This document shows, piece after piece, positions 49,142 through 63,656 of a stretch of DNA of 64,000 nucleotides. The notes beneath the pieces are model-generated. The model did no database searches. It was given only the letters and a program-made list of their open reading frames with translations, and had not been told where the DNA came from. The translations under genes and the position numbers were made by a program. The DNA is from Synchiropus splendidus (taxonomy: Eukaryota > Chordata > Actinopteri > Syngnathiformes > Callionymidae): the NCBI RefSeq assembly GCF_027744825.2, contig NC_071348.1, forward strand, positions 17,207,563 through 17,271,562. Direction: 5' to 3'. Position 1 is the stretch's first letter; each line of letters opens with the position of its first letter.

Positions 49142-50840
49142 CTGAGATAAGATGTTTTCCGGAACGCCAAAAATAAAAATGTTGATAACTTTGGAAAAGC
49201 ACTTCAGACAGCTTAGATTTGAGGTGCAACTACTAGAAAGACCCATTCTGCTGTCGAGGGAGGTGAAAATTTGATTTTTGAAGCTTTCCTGCAAAGTTAT
49301 GGCACAAAGCAGAAAACGCGTTTTCAGCCAGAGATAATGTGGGTTTCGGAACGCCAAATATAAAAATGTTGATAACTTTGGAAAAACACTTCAGAGAGCT
49401 TATATTTGATGTGTAACAACTAGACAGACCCTTTCTGCGATAGTGGGAGGTGAAACTTTCATGTTCTGAAGCTTTCCTTCAAAGTTATGGCACAATGAAG
49501 AAAACGCGTTTTCAGCCTGAGACAAGGTGGGTTCCGGAACGCCAAACATAAAAATGTTGATAACTTTCGAAAAACACTTCCGACAGCTTAGATTTGATGT
49601 GCAACTACTACAAAGACCCTGTCTGTCATAGTGGGAGTTGAAAATTTCATGTTCTGAAGCTTCCCTGCAAAGTTATGGCACAATACAGAAAACGCGTTTT
49701 CAGCCTGAGATAAGGTGGGTTCCGGAACGCCAAAAATAAAAATGTTGATAACTTTGGAAAACCACTTCAGACAGCTTAGATTTGATGTGAAACTACAAGA
49801 AAGACCCTTTCTGCTATAGTGGGAGGTGAACATTTCATGTTCTGAAGCTTCCCTGAGAAGTTATGGCACAATGCAGAAAACGCGTTTTCAGCCTGAGATA
49901 AGATGTTTTCCGGAACGCCAAAAATAAAAATGTTGATAACTTTGGAAAAGCACTTCAGACAGCTTAGATTTGAGGTGCAACTACTAGAAAGACCCATTCT
50001 GCTGTCGAGGGAGGTGAAAATTTCATTTTTGAAGCTTTCCTGCAAAGTTATGACACAATGCGGAAAACGTGTTTTCAGCCTGAGATAAGGTGGGTTCCGC
50101 AACGCCAAGCGTAAAAATGTTGATAACTTTGGAACAACACTTCAGACAGCTTAGATTTGATGTGCAACTACTAGACAGACCCTTTCTGCTATAGTGGGAG
50201 GTGAAAATTTCATGTTCTGAAGCTTCCCTGCAAAGTTATGGCACAATGCAGAAAACGCGTTTTCAGCCTGAAAAAAGGCGGGTTCCGGTACGCCAAACAT
50301 AAAAATGTTGATAGTTTTTGAAAACCACTTCAGACAGCTTAGATTTGATGTGCAACTACAAGAAAGACCCTTTATGCTATTGTGGGAGGTTAAAATTTCA
50401 TGTTCTGAAGATTCCCATCAAAGTTATGGCACAATGCGTAAAACGCGCTTTCAGCCTGAGATAAGGTCGATTCCGGAACGTCAAACATAAAAATGTTGAT
50501 AACTTTGGAAAAACACTTCAGACAGCTTAGATTTGATGTGCAACTACTAGAAAGACCCTTTCTGCTATAGTGGGAGGTGAAAATTTCATGTTCTGAAGCT
50601 TCCCTGGAAAGTTATGGGACAATGCAGAAAACGCGTTTTCAGCTTGAGTTAAGGTGGGTTCCGGAACGCCAAAGGTAAAAATGTTGATAACTTTGGAAAA
50701 ACACTTCAGACAGCTTAGATTTGATGTGCAACTACTAGAAAGACCCTTTCTGCTATAGTGGGAGGTCAAAATTTCATATTCTGAAGCTTCCCTGCAAAGT
50801 TATGGCACAATGCAGAAAACACGTTTTCAGCCTGAGATAA
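49142..50840. repeat. Nine-monomer higher-order unit, copy 2
   Basis: Copy of 47640-49141 with one extra monomer at about 50050-50240 (CAACGCCAAGCGTAAAAATG, GACAGACCC). The later part includes CTGAAAAAAGGCGGGTTCC and TACGCCAAAC, as in copy 1. The match ends near 50840. Confidence 0.83.
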
Positions 50841-53800
50841 GGTGGGTTCCGGAACGCCAAACGTAAAAATGTTGATAACTTTGGAAAAACACTTCAGACA
50901 GCTTAGATTTGATGTACAACGACTAGAAAGACCCTTTCTGCTATAGTGGGAGGTGTTAATTTCATGTTCTGAACCTTCCCTGCAAAGTTATGGCACACAA
51001 CAGAAAACGCGTTGTCAGCCTGAGATAAGGTGGGTTCCGGAACGCCAAACATAAAAATGTTGATAACTTTGGAAAAACTATTCAGACAGCTTAGATTTGA
51101 TGTGCAACTACTAGAAAGACCCTTTCTGCTATAGTGGGAGGTGAAACTTTCATGTTCTGAAGCTTTCCTTCAAAGTTATGGCACAACCCAGAAAACGCAT
51201 TTTCAGCCTGAGATAAGGTGGGTTCCGGAACGCCAAGCATAAAAATGTTGTTAACTTTGGAAAAACACTTCAGACAGCTTAGATTTGATGTGCAACTACT
51301 AGAAGGACCCTTTCTGTTATAGTGGGATGTGAAAATTCCATGTTCTGAAGCTCCCCAGAAAAGTTATGGCACAATGCGTAAAACGCGTTTTCAGCCTGAG
51401 ATAAGGTCGATTCCGGAACGCCAAACATAAAAATGTTGATAACTTTGGAAAAACACTTCAGACAGCTTAGATTTGATGTGCAACTACTAGAAAGATACTT
51501 TCTGCTATAGTCGGAGGTGAAACTTTCATGTTCTGAAGCTTTCCTTCAAAGTTATGGCACAACCCAGAAAACGCGTCTTCAGCCTGAGATAAGGTGGGTT
51601 CCGGAACGCCAAACATAAAAATGTTGATAACTTTCGAAAAACTCTTCAGACAGCTTAGATTTGATGTACAATGACTAGAAAGACCCTTTCTGCTACAGTG
51701 GGAGGTTAAAATTTCATGTACTGAAGCTTTGCTGCAAAGTTATGGCACAATGCAGAAAACGCGTTTTCAGCCTGTGATAAGGTGAGTTCCGGAACGCCAA
51801 ACATAAAAATGTTGATAACTTTGGAAAAACACTTCAGACAGCTTAGATATGATGTGCAACTACTAGAAAGACCCTTTCTGCTTTACTGGGAGGTGAAAAT
51901 TTCATGATCAGAAGCTTCCCAGAAAAGTTATGGCACAATGCAGAAAACGCGTTTTCAGCCTGTGATAAGGTGAGTTCCGGAACGCCAAACATAAAAATGT
52001 TGATAACTTTGGAAAAACACTTCAGACAGCTTAGATATGATGTGCAACTACTAGAAAGACCCTTTCTGCTATAGTGGGAGGTGAAAATTTCATGTTCTGA
52101 AGCTTCCTTACAAAGTTATGGCACAATGCAGAAAATGCGTTTTCAGCCTGAGATAAGGTTGATTCCGGAACGCCAAACTTAAAAATGTTGATAACTTTGG
52201 AAAAACACTTCAGACAGCTTAGATTTGATGTGCAACTACTAGAAAAACCCTTTCTGCTATAGTGGGAGGTGAAATTTTCATTTTCTGAAGCTTCCCTGCA
52301 AAGTTATGGCACAAAGCGTAAAAAGCGTTTTCAGCCTGTGATGAGGTCGATTCCGGAACGCCAAACATAAAAATGTTGATAACTTTGGAAAAACACTTCA
52401 GACAGCTTAGATTTGATGTGCAACTTCGAGAAAGACCCTTTATGCTATAGTGGGAGGTGAACATTTCATGTTCTGAAGCTTCCCTGCAAAGTTATGGCAC
52501 ATTGCGTAAAACGCGTTTTCAGCCTGAGATAAGGTCGATTCTGGAACGCCATACATAAAAATGTTGATAACTTTGGAAAAACACTTCAGACAGCTTAGAT
52601 TTGATGTGCAACTACTAGAAAGACCCTTCCTGCTATAGTGGGAGGTGAAAATTTCATGTTCTGAAGCTTCCCTGCAAAGTTATGGCACAATGCAGAAAAC
52701 GCGTTTTCAGCCTGAGATAAGGAGGGTTCCGGAGCGCCAAACGTAATAATATTGATAACTTTGGAAAAACACTTCAGATAGCTTAGATTTGATGTACAAC
52801 GACTAGAAAGACCGTTTCTGCTATAGTGGGAGGTGAAAATTTCATGTTCTGAAGCTTCCCTGCAAAGTTATGGCACAATGCAGAAAACGCGTTTTCAGCC
52901 CGAGATAAGGTCGTTTCCGGAACGCCAAACATAAAAATGTTATTAACTTTGGAAAAACACATCAGACAGCTTCGATTTGATGTGCAACTACTAGAAAGAC
53001 CCTTTCTGCTATAGTGGGAGGTTAAAATTTCATGTTCGAAAACTTCCATGCCAAGTTCTGGCACAATGCAGAAATCGCATTTTGAGCCTGAGATAAGGTC
53101 GATTCCGGAACGCCAAACATAAAAATGTTGATAACTTTCGGAAAACATTTCAGACAGCTTATATTTGATGTGCAACTACTAGAAAGACCCTTTCTGCTAT
53201 AGTGGGAGGTGAAACTTTCATGTTCTGAAGCTTCCCTGCAAAGTTATGGCACAATGCAGAAAACGCGTTTTCAGCCTGAGACAAGGTGGGTTCCGGGACG
53301 CCAAACATAAAAATGTTGATAACTTTCGAAAAACACTTCCGACAGCTTAGATTTGATGTGCAACTACTACAAAGACCCTGTCTGTCATAGTGGGAGTTGA
53401 AAATTTCATGTTCTGAAGCTTCCCTGCAAAGTTATGGCACAATGCAGAAAAAGCGTTTTCAGCCTGAGATAAGGAGGGTTCCGGAACGCCAAAAATAAAA
53501 ATGTTGATAACTTTGGAAAAACACTTCAGACAGCTTAGATTTGAGGTGCAACTACTAGAAAGACCCATTCTGCTGTCGTGGGAGGTGAAAATTTCATTTT
53601 TGAAGCTTTCCTGCAAAGTTATGGCACAATGCAGAAAACGTGTTTTCAGCCTGAGATAAGGTGGGTTCCGAAAGGCCAAACGTATAAATGTTGATAACTT
53701 TGGAAAAACACTTCAGAATGCTTAGATTTGATGTGCAACTTCTGGAAAAACCCTTTCTGCTATAGTGGGGGGTGAAAATTTCATTTTCTGAAGTTTCCCT

Positions 53801-56800
53801 GCAAAGTTATGGCACAATGCGTAAAATGCGTTTTCAGCCTGAGATAAGGTGGGTTCCGGAACGCCAAACATAAAAATGTTGATAACTTTGGAAAAACACT
53901 TCAGACAGCTTAGATTTGATGTGCAACTACTGGAAAGACCCTTTCTGCTATAGTGGGTTGTGAAAATTTCATTTTCTGAATCTTCCCTGAGAATTAATGG
54001 CACATGCACAAAACGCGTTTTCAGCCTGAGATAAGGTGGGTTCCGGAACGCCAAACCTAAAAATGTTGATAACTTTGGAACAACACTTCAGACAGCTTAG
54101 ATTTGATGTGCAACTACTAGAAAGACCCTTTCTGCCATAGTGGGAGCTGAAAATTTCATGTTCCGATGCTTCCCTGCAAAGTTAAGGAACAATGCACAAA
54201 ACGCGTTTTCAGCCTGAGATAAGGTGGGTTCCGGAACGCCAAACCTAAAAATGTTGATAACTTTGGAAAAACACTTCAGACAGCTTAGATTTGATGTGCA
54301 ACTACTAGAAAGACCTTTTCTGCTACAGTCGGAGGTTAAAATTTCATGTTCTGAAGCTTCCCTGCAAAGTTATGGCACAATGCAGAAAACGCGTTTTCAG
54401 CCTGAGATAAGGTGGGTTCCGGAACGCCATACATAAAAATGTTGATAACTTTGGAAAAACACATCAGACAGCTTAGATTTGATGTGCAACTACTAGAAAG
54501 ACACTTTCTGCTATAGTGGGAGGTGAAATTTTCATGTTCTGAAACTTCCATGCAAAGTCATGGCACAATGCAGAAAACGCGTTTTCAGCCTGAGATAAGG
54601 TCGATTCCGAAACACCAAACATAAAAATGTTGATAACTTAGGAAAAACACTTCAGACAGCTTAAATTTGATGTGCAATAACTGGAAAGACCCTTTCTGCT
54701 ATAGTGGGAGGTCAAAATTTCATGTTCTGAAGCTTCCCTGGAAAGTTATGGGACAATGCAGAAAACGATTTTTCATCTTGAGATAAGGTCGATTCCGGAA
54801 CGCCAAACATAAAAATGTTGATAACTTTCGAAAAACACTTCGGACAGCTTAGATTTGATGTACAACGACTAATAAGACCCTTTCTGCTATAGTGGGAGGT
54901 GAAAATTTCATGTTCTGAAGCTTCCCTGCAAAGTTATGGCACAATGCAGAAAACGCGTTTTCAGCCTGAGATAAGGTCGTTTCCGGAACGCTAACCTAAA
55001 AAATGTTGATAGCTTTCGAAAAACACTTCAGACAACTTAGATTTGATGTGCAACTACTAGAAAGACCCTGTTTGTTATAGTGGGAGGTTAAAATTTCATG
55101 TTCTGAAGCTTCCCTGCAAAGTTATGGCACAATGCAGAAAAAGCGTTTTCAGCCTGAAAAAAGGTGGGTTCCGGAACGCCAAACATAAAAATGTTGATAA
55201 CTTTGGAAAACCACTTCAGACAGCTTAGATTTGATGTGCAACTACAAGAAAGACCCTTTATGCTATTGTGGGAGGTTAAAATTTCATGTTCTGAAGCTTC
55301 CCTGCAAAGTTAAGGAACTATGCAGAAACCGCGTTTTCAGCCTGAGATAAGGTCAACTCTGGAACGCCAAACATAAAAATGTTGATAACTTTCGAAAAAC
55401 ACTTCAGACAGCTTAGATTTGATGTGCAACTACTAGAAAGACCCTTTCTGCTATAGTGGGAGGTCAAAATTTCATGTTCTGAAGCTTCCCTGGAAAGTTA
55501 TGGGACAATGCGTGAAACGCCTCTTCAGCCTGAGATAGGGTCGATTCCGGAACGCCAAACATAAAAATGTTGATAACTTTGGAAAAACACTTCAGACAAC
55601 TTAGATTTGATGTGCAACTATTAGAAAGACCCTGTTTGTTATAGTGGGAGGTTAAAATGTCATGTTATGAAGCTTCCTTGCAAAGTTATGGTACAATGCA
55701 GAAAACGCGTTTTCAGCCTGAAAAAAGGTGGGTTCCGGAACGCCAAACATAAAAATGTTGATAACTTTGGAAAAACACATCAGACTGCTTAGATCTGATG
55801 TGCAACTACTAGAAAGACCCTTTCTGCTATAGTGGGAGGTCAAAATTTCATGTTCTGAAGCTTCCCTGGAAAGTTATGGGACAATGCGTGAAACGCGTTT
55901 TCAGCCTGAGATAAGGTCGATTCCGGAACGCCAAACTTAAAAATGTTGATAACTTTCGAAAAACACTTCATACAGCTTAGATTTGATGTGCAACTACTAG
56001 AAAGACCCTTTCTGCTATAGTGGGAGGTCAAAATTTCATGTTCTGAAGCTTCCCTGGAAAGTTATGGGACAATGCAGAAAACGCGTTTTCAGCTTGAGTT
56101 AAGGTGGGTTCCGGAACGCCAAACGTAAAAATGTTGATAACTTTGGAAAAACACTTCAGACAGCTTAGATTTGATGAGCAACTTCTAGAAAGACCCTTTC
56201 TGCTATAGTGGGAGGTCAAAATTTCATATTCTGAAGCTTCCCTGCAAAGTTATGGCACAATGCAGAAAACACGTTGTCAGCCTGAGATAAGGTGGGTTCC
56301 GGAACGCCAAACGTAAAAATGTTGATAACTTTGGAAAAACACTTCAGACAGCTTAGATTTGATGTGCAACTACTAGAAAGACCCTTTCTGCTATAGTGGG
56401 AGGTGAAAATTTCATGTTCTGAACCTTGCCTGCAAAGTTATGGCACACAACAGAAAACGCGTTTTCAGCCTGAGATAAGGTGGGTTCCGGAACGCCAAAC
56501 ATAAAAATGTTGATAACTTTCCAAAAACTCTTCAGACAGCTTAGATTTTGATGTACAATGACTAGAAAGACCCTTTCTGCTACAGTGGGAGGTTAAAATT
56601 TCATGTTCTGAAGCTTCCCAGCAAAGTTATGGCACAATGCTGAAAACGCGTTTTCAGCCTGAGATAAGGTGGGTTCCGGAACGCCAAACATGAAAATGTT
56701 GATAACTTTGGAAAAACACTTCAGACAGCTTAGATTTGATGTGCAACTACTGGAAAGACCCTTTCTGCTATAGTGGGTTGTGAAAATTTCATTTTCTGAA

Positions 56801-59420
56801 TCTTCCCTGAGAATTAATGGCACATGCACAAAACGCGTTTTCAGCCTGAGATAAGGTGGGTTCCGGAACACCAAACGTAAAAATGTTGATAACTTTGGAA
56901 CAACACTTCAGACAGCTTAGATTTGATGTGCAACTACTAGAAAGACCCTTTCTGCCATAGTGGGAGCTGAAAATTTCATGTTCTGATGCTTCCCTGCAAA
57001 GTTAAGGAACAATGCACAAAACGCGTTTTCAGCCTGAGATAAGGTGGGTTCCCGAACGCCAAACATAAAAATGTTGATAACTTTGGAAAAACTATTCAGA
57101 CAGCTTAGATTTGATGTGCAACTACTGGAAAGACCCTTTCTGCTACAGTCGGAGGTTAAAATTTCATGTTCTGAAGCTTCCCTACAAAGTTATGGCACAA
57201 TGCAGAAAACGCGTTTTCAGCCTGAGATAAGGTGGGTTCCGGAACGACAAACATAAAAATGTTGATAAATTTGGAAAAACACTTCAGACAGCTTAGATTT
57301 GATGTACAACGACTAATAAGACCCTTTCTGCTATAGTGGGAGGTGAAAATTTCATGTTCTGAAGCTTCCCTGCAAAGTTATGGCACAATGCAGAAAACGC
57401 GTTTTCAGCCTGAGATAAGGTCGTTTCCGGAATGCTAACCCAAAAAATGTTGATAGCTTTCGAAAAACACTTCAGACAACTTAGATTTGATGTGCAACTA
57501 CTAGAAAGACCCTGTTTGTTATCGTGGGAGGTTAAAATTTCATGTTCTGAAGCTTCCCTGCAAAGTTATGGCACAATGCAGAAAACGCGTTTTCAGCCTG
57601 AAAAAAGGTGGGTTCCGGAACGCCAAACATAAAAATGTTGATAACTTTGGAAAGCCACTTCAGACAGCTTAGATTTGATGTGCAACTACAAAAAAGACCC
57701 TTTATGCTATTGTGGGAGGTTAAAATTTCATGTTCTGAAGCTTCCCTGCAAAGTTAAGGAACAATGCAGAAACCGCGTTTTCAGCCTGAGATAAGGTCGA
57801 TTCCGGAACGCCAAACATAAAAATGTTGATAACTTTCGAAAAACACTTCAGACAGCTTAGATTTTATGTGCAACTACTAGAAAGACCCTTTCTGCTATCG
57901 TGCGAGGTGAAAATTTCATTTTCTGAAGCTTCCCTGCAAAGTTATGGCACAATGCGTAGAACGCGTTTTCAGCCTGAGATAAGGTTGATTCCGGAACGTC
58001 AAACATAAAAATGTTGATAACTTTGGAAAAACACTTCAGACAGCTTAGATTTGATGTGCAACTACTAGAAAGACCCTTTCTGCTATAGTGAGAGGTCAAA
58101 ATTTCATGTTCTGAAGCTTCCCTGGAAAGTTATGGGACAATGCGTGAAACGCCTTTTCAGCCTGAGATAGCGTCGATTCCGGAACGCCAAACATAATAAT
58201 GTTGATAACTTTGGAAAAACACTTCAGACAGCTTAGATTTGATGTGCAACTACTAGAAAGACCCTTTCTGCTATAGTGGGAGGTCAAAATTTCATGTTCT
58301 GAAGCTTCCCTGGAAAGTTATGGGACAATGCAGAAAACGCGTTTTCAGATTGAGTTAAGGTGGGTTCCGGAACGCCAAACGTAAAAATGTTGATAACTTT
58401 GGAAAAACACTTCAGACAGCTTAGATTTGATGTGCAACTACTAGAAAGACCCTTTCTGTTATAGTGGGAGGTCAAAATTTCATATTCTGAAGCTTCCCTG
58501 CAAAGTTATGGCACAATGCAGAAAACACGTTTTCAGCCTGAGATAAGGTGGGTTCCGGAACGCCAAACGTAAAAATGTTGATAACTTTGGAAAAACACTT
58601 CAGACAGCTTAGATTTGATGTACAACGACTAGAAAGACCCTTTCTGCTATAGTGGGAGGTGAAAATTTCATGTTCTGAACCTTCCCTGCAAAGTTATGGC
58701 ACACAACAGAAAACGCGTTTTCAGCCTGAGATAAGGTGGGTTCCGGAACGCCAAACATAAAAATGTTGATAACTTTGGAAAAACTATTCAGACAGCTTAG
58801 ATTTGATGTGCAACTACTAGAAAGACCCTTTCTGCTATAGTGGGAGGTGAAACTTTCATGTTCTGAAGCTTACCTTCAAAGTTATGGCACAACCCAGAAA
58901 ACGCATTTTCAGCCTGAGATAAGGTGGGTTCCGGAACGCCAAACATAAAAATGTTGATAACTTTCGAAAAACTCTTCAGACAGCTTAGATTTTGATGTAC
59001 AATGACTAGAAAGACCCTTTCTGCTACAGTGGGAGGTTAAAATTTCATGTTCTGAAGCTTCCCAGCAAAGTTATGGCACAATGCTGAAAACGCGTTTTCA
59101 GCCTGTGATAAGGTGAGTTCCGGAACGCCAAACATAAAAATGTTGATAACTTTGGAAAAACACTTCAGACAGCTTAGATTTGATGTGCAACTACTAGAAA
59201 GACCCTTTCTACTATAGTGGGAGGTGAAAATTTCATTTTCTGAAGCTTCCCCCCAAAGTTATGGCAAAATGCGTAAAACGCGTTTTCAGCCTGAGATAAG
59301 GTCGATTCTGGAACGCCAAACATAAAAATGTTGATAACTTTGGAAAAACACTTCAGACAGCTTAGATTTGATGTGCAACTACTAGAAAGAACCTTTCTGC
59401 TATAGTGGGAGGTGAAAATT
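50841..59420. repeat. Satellite array with 12-, 13- and 15-monomer spaced duplications
   Basis: Gene-free array. About 53920-54430 recurs at 56740-57250 (offset 2820, fifteen monomers; marker GAATTAATGGCACATGC). About 54850-55300 recurs at 57290-57740 (offset about 2444, thirteen monomers; marker AAAAAATGTTGATAGC). About 55805-56450 recurs at 58061-58706 (offset 2256, twelve monomers; marker GGCACACAACAG). The offsets overlap, which points to repeated unequal exchange rather than one event. Confidence 0.85.
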
Positions 59421-62400
59421 TCATGTTCTGAAGCTTCCTTACAAAGTTATGGCACAATGCAGAAAATGCGTTTTCAGCCTGAGATAAGGATGATTCCGGA
59501 ACGCCAAACTTAAAAATGTTGATAACTTTGGAAAAACACTTCAGACAGCTTAGATTTGATGTGCAACTACTAGAAAAACCCTTTCTGCTATAGTGGGAGG
59601 TGAAATTTTCATTTTCTGAAGCTTCCCTGCAAAGTTATGGCACAAAGCGTAAAAAGCGTTTTCAGCCTGTGATAAGGTCGATTCCGGGACGCCAAACATA
59701 AAAATGTTGATAACTTTGGAAAAACACTTCAGACAGCTTAGATTTGATGTGCAACTACTAGAAGGACCCTTTCTGCTACAGTGGGAGGTTAAATTTTCAT
59801 GTTGTGACGCTTCCCTGCAAAGATATGGCACAATGCAGAAAACGCGTTTTCAGCCTGAGATAAGGTGGGTTCCGAAACGCCAAACGTAAAAATGTTGATC
59901 ACTTTGGAAAAACACTTCAGACAGCTTAGATTTGATGTGCAACTACTAGAAAGACCCTTTCTGCTATAGTGGGAGGTTAAAATTTCATGTTCGGAAGCTT
60001 CCATGCAAAGTTATGGCACCATGCAGACAAGGCGTTTTCAGCCTGAGATAAGGTCGATTCTGGAACGCCAAACATAAAAATGTTGATAACTTTCGAATAA
60101 CACTTCAGACAGCTTAGATTTGATGTGCAACTACTAGAAAGACCCTTTCTGGTATAGTGGGACGTGAAAATTTCATGTTCTGAAGCTTCCCTGCAAAGTT
60201 ATGGCACAATGCAGAAAACGAGTTTTCAGATTGTGATAAGGAGGGTTCCAGAACGCCAAACATAAAAATGTTGATAACTTTCGAAAAACACTTCAGACAG
60301 CTTAGATTTGATGTGCAAATACTAGAAATACCCTTGTTGCTATAGTGGGACGTGAAAATTTCATGTTTTGAAGCTTCCCTGCAAAGTTATGGCACAATGC
60401 CGGAAACGCGTTTTCAGCCTGAGATAAGGTGGGATCCGGAACGCCAAACATAAAAATGTTGATAACTTCCGAAAAACACTTCAGACAGCTTAGATTTGAT
60501 GTGCAACTACTAGAAAGACCCTTTCTGCTATAGTGGGAGGTTAAAATTTCATGTTCTGAAGCTTCCCTGGAAAGTTATGGGACAATGCAGAAAATGCATT
60601 TTCATCCTGAGATAAGGTCGATTCCGGAACGCCAAACATAAAAATGTTGATAACTTTGGAAAAACACTTCAGACAGCTTCGATTTGATGTGCAACTACGA
60701 GAAAGACCCTTTCTGCGATAGTGGGAGGTGAACATTTCATGTTCTGAAGCTTCCCTGAGAAGTTATGGCACAGTGCAGAAAACACGTTTTCAGCCTGAGA
60801 TAAGGTGGGTTCCGAAACGCCAAACGTAAAAATGTTGATCACTTTGGAACAACACTTCAGACAGCTTAGATTTGATGTGCAACTACTAGAAAGACCCTTT
60901 CTGCTATAGTGGGAGGTGGAAATTTCATTTTCTGAAGCTTCCCTACAAAGTTATGGCACAATGCGTAAAACGCGTTTTCAGCCTGAGATAAGGTCGATTC
61001 TGGAACGCCAAACATAAAAATGTTGATAACTTTGGAAAAACACTTCAAACAGCGTAGATTTGATGTGCAACTACTAGAAAGACCCTTTCTGCTACTGTGG
61101 GAGGTTAAAATTTAATGTTCTGAAGCTTCCCTGCAAAGTTAAGGAACAATGCAGAAAACGCGTTTTCAGCCTGAGATAAGGTGGGTTCCGGAACGCCAAA
61201 CATAAACATGTTGATAACTTTGGAAAAACACTTCAGACAGCTTAAATTTGATGTGTAACTACTAGAAAGACCCTTTCTGCTATAGTGGGAGGTGAAACTT
61301 TCATGTTCTGAAGCTTTCCTTCAAAGTTATGGCACAATGCAGAAAACGCGTTTTCAGCCTGAGACAAGGTGGGTTCCGGAACGCCAAACATAAAAAAGTT
61401 GATTACTTTCAAAAAACACTTCAGATAGCTTAGATTGGATGAGCAACTACTAGAAAGACCCTTTCTGCTATAGTGGGAGGTGAAAATTTCATGTTCTGAA
61501 GCTTTCCTTCAAAGTTATGGCACAATGCAGAAAACGCGTTTTCAGCCTGAGACAAGGTGGGTTCCGGAACGCCAAACACAAAAATGTTGATATCTTTGGA
61601 AAAACACTTCAGACAGCTTAGATTTGATGTGTAACTACTAGAAAGACCCTTTCTGCTTTAGAGGGAGGTGAAAATTTCATGTTCTGAAGCTTCCCTGCAA
61701 AGTTATGGGACAATGCAGAAAACGATTTTTCATCCTGAGATAAGGTCGATTCCGGAACGCCAAACATAAAAATGTTGATAACTTTCGAAAAACACTTCGG
61801 ACAGCTTAGATCTGATGTGCAACTACTAGAAAGACCCTTTCTGCTATAGTGGGAGGTGAACATTTCATGTTCTGAAGCTTCCGTGCAAAGTTATGGCACA
61901 ATGCGTAAAATGCGTTTTCAGCCTGAGATAAGGTCGATTCCGGAACGCTAAACATAAAAATGTTGATAACTTTGGAAAAACACTTCAGACAGCTTAGATT
62001 TGATGTGCAACTACTAGAAAGACCCTTTCTGCTAAAGTGGGAGGTGAACATTTCATGTTCTGAAGCTTCCCTGAGAAGTTATGGCACAATGCAGAAAACA
62101 CGTTTTCAGCCTGAGATAAGGTGGTTTCCGAAACGCCAAACGTAAAAATGTTGATCACTTTGGAACAACACTTCTGACAGCTTAGATTTGATGTGCAACT
62201 ACTGGAAAGACCCTTTCTGCTATAGTGGGAGGTTAAAATTTAATGTTCGGAAGCTTCCATGCAAAGTTATGGCACGATGCAGACAAGGCGTTTTCAGCCT
62301 GAGATCAGGTCGATTCTGGAACGCCAAACATAAAAAAGTTGATAACTTTCGAATAACACTTCAGACAGCTTAGATTTGATGTGCAACTACTAGAAAGACA

Positions 62401-62904
62401 CTTTCTGGTATAGTGGGACGTGAAAATTTCATGTTCTGAAGCTTCCCTGCAAAGTTATGGCACAATGCAGAAAACGAGTTTTCAGATTGTGATAAGGAGG
62501 GTTCCAGAACGCCAAACATAAAAATGTTGATAACTTTCGAAAAACACTTCAGACAGCTTAGATTTGATGTGCAAATACTAGAAATACCCTTGTTGCTATA
62601 GTGGGACGTGAAAATTTCATGTTTTGAAGCTTCCCTGCAAAGTTATGGCACAATGCCGGAAACGCGTTTTCAGCCTGAGATAAGGTGGGTTCCGGAACGC
62701 CAAACATAAAAATGTTGATAACTTTGGAAAAACACCTCAGACAGCTTAGATTTGATGTGCAACTACTAGAAAGACCCTTTCTGCTATAGTGGGAGGTCAA
62801 AATTTCATGTTCTGAAGCCTCCCAAGAAAGTTATGGGACAATGCAGAAAACGCGTTTTCAGCCTGAGATAAGGTGGGTTCCAAAACGCCAAACGTAAAAA
62901 TGTT

Positions 62905-63280
62905 GATCACTTTGGAACAACACTTCAGACAGCTTAGATTTGATGTGCAACTAATAGAAGGACCCTTTCTGCTACAGTGGGAGGTTAAATTTTCTTGTTC
63001 TGAAGCTTCCCTGCAAAGATATGGCACAATGCAGAAATCGCGTTTTCAGCCTGAGATAAGGTGGGTTTCGTAACGCCAAACATAAAAATGTTGATAACTT
63101 TGGAAAAACAGTTCAGACAGCTTAGATTTGATGTGCAACTACGAGAAAGACCCTTTCTGCTATCGTGGGACGTGAAAATTTCATGTATTGAAGTTTCCCT
63201 GCAAAGTTATGGGACAATGCAGAAAACGATTTTTCATCCTGAGATAAGGTCGATTCCGGAACGCCAAACATAAAAATGTT
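62905..63280. repeat. Two-monomer duplication, copy 1 (376 bp)
   Basis: Followed by a near-identical 376-bp copy at 63281-63656. Both have CTAATAGAAGGACCC, GATATGGCACAATGC, GAAATCGCG, TTCATGTATTGAAG and ACGATTTTTCATCC. Confidence 0.83.
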
Positions 63281-63656
63281 GATAACTTTGGAAAAACACT
63301 TCAGACAGCTTAGATTTGATGTGCAACTAATAGAAGGACCCTTTCTGCTACAGTGGAAGGTTAAATTTTCATGTTCTGAAGCTTCCCTGCAAAGATATGG
63401 CACAATGCAGAAATCGCGTTTTCAGCCTGAGATAAGGTGGGTTTCGGAACGCCAAACATAAAAATGTTGATAACTTTGGAAAAACACTTCAGACAGCTTA
63501 GATTTGATGTGCAACTACGAGAAAGACCCTTTCTGCTATCGTGGGACGTGAAAATTTCATGTATTGAAGTTTCCCTGCAAAGTTATGGGACAATGCAGAA
63601 AACGATTTTTCATCCTGAGATAAGGTCGATTCCGGAACACCAAACATAAAAATGTT
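63281..63656. repeat. Two-monomer duplication, copy 2 (376 bp)
   Basis: Tandem partner of 62905-63280, differing at few bases (for example GGTTTCGGAACG versus GGTTTCGTAACG and GGAACACC versus GGAACGCC). Confidence 0.83.
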
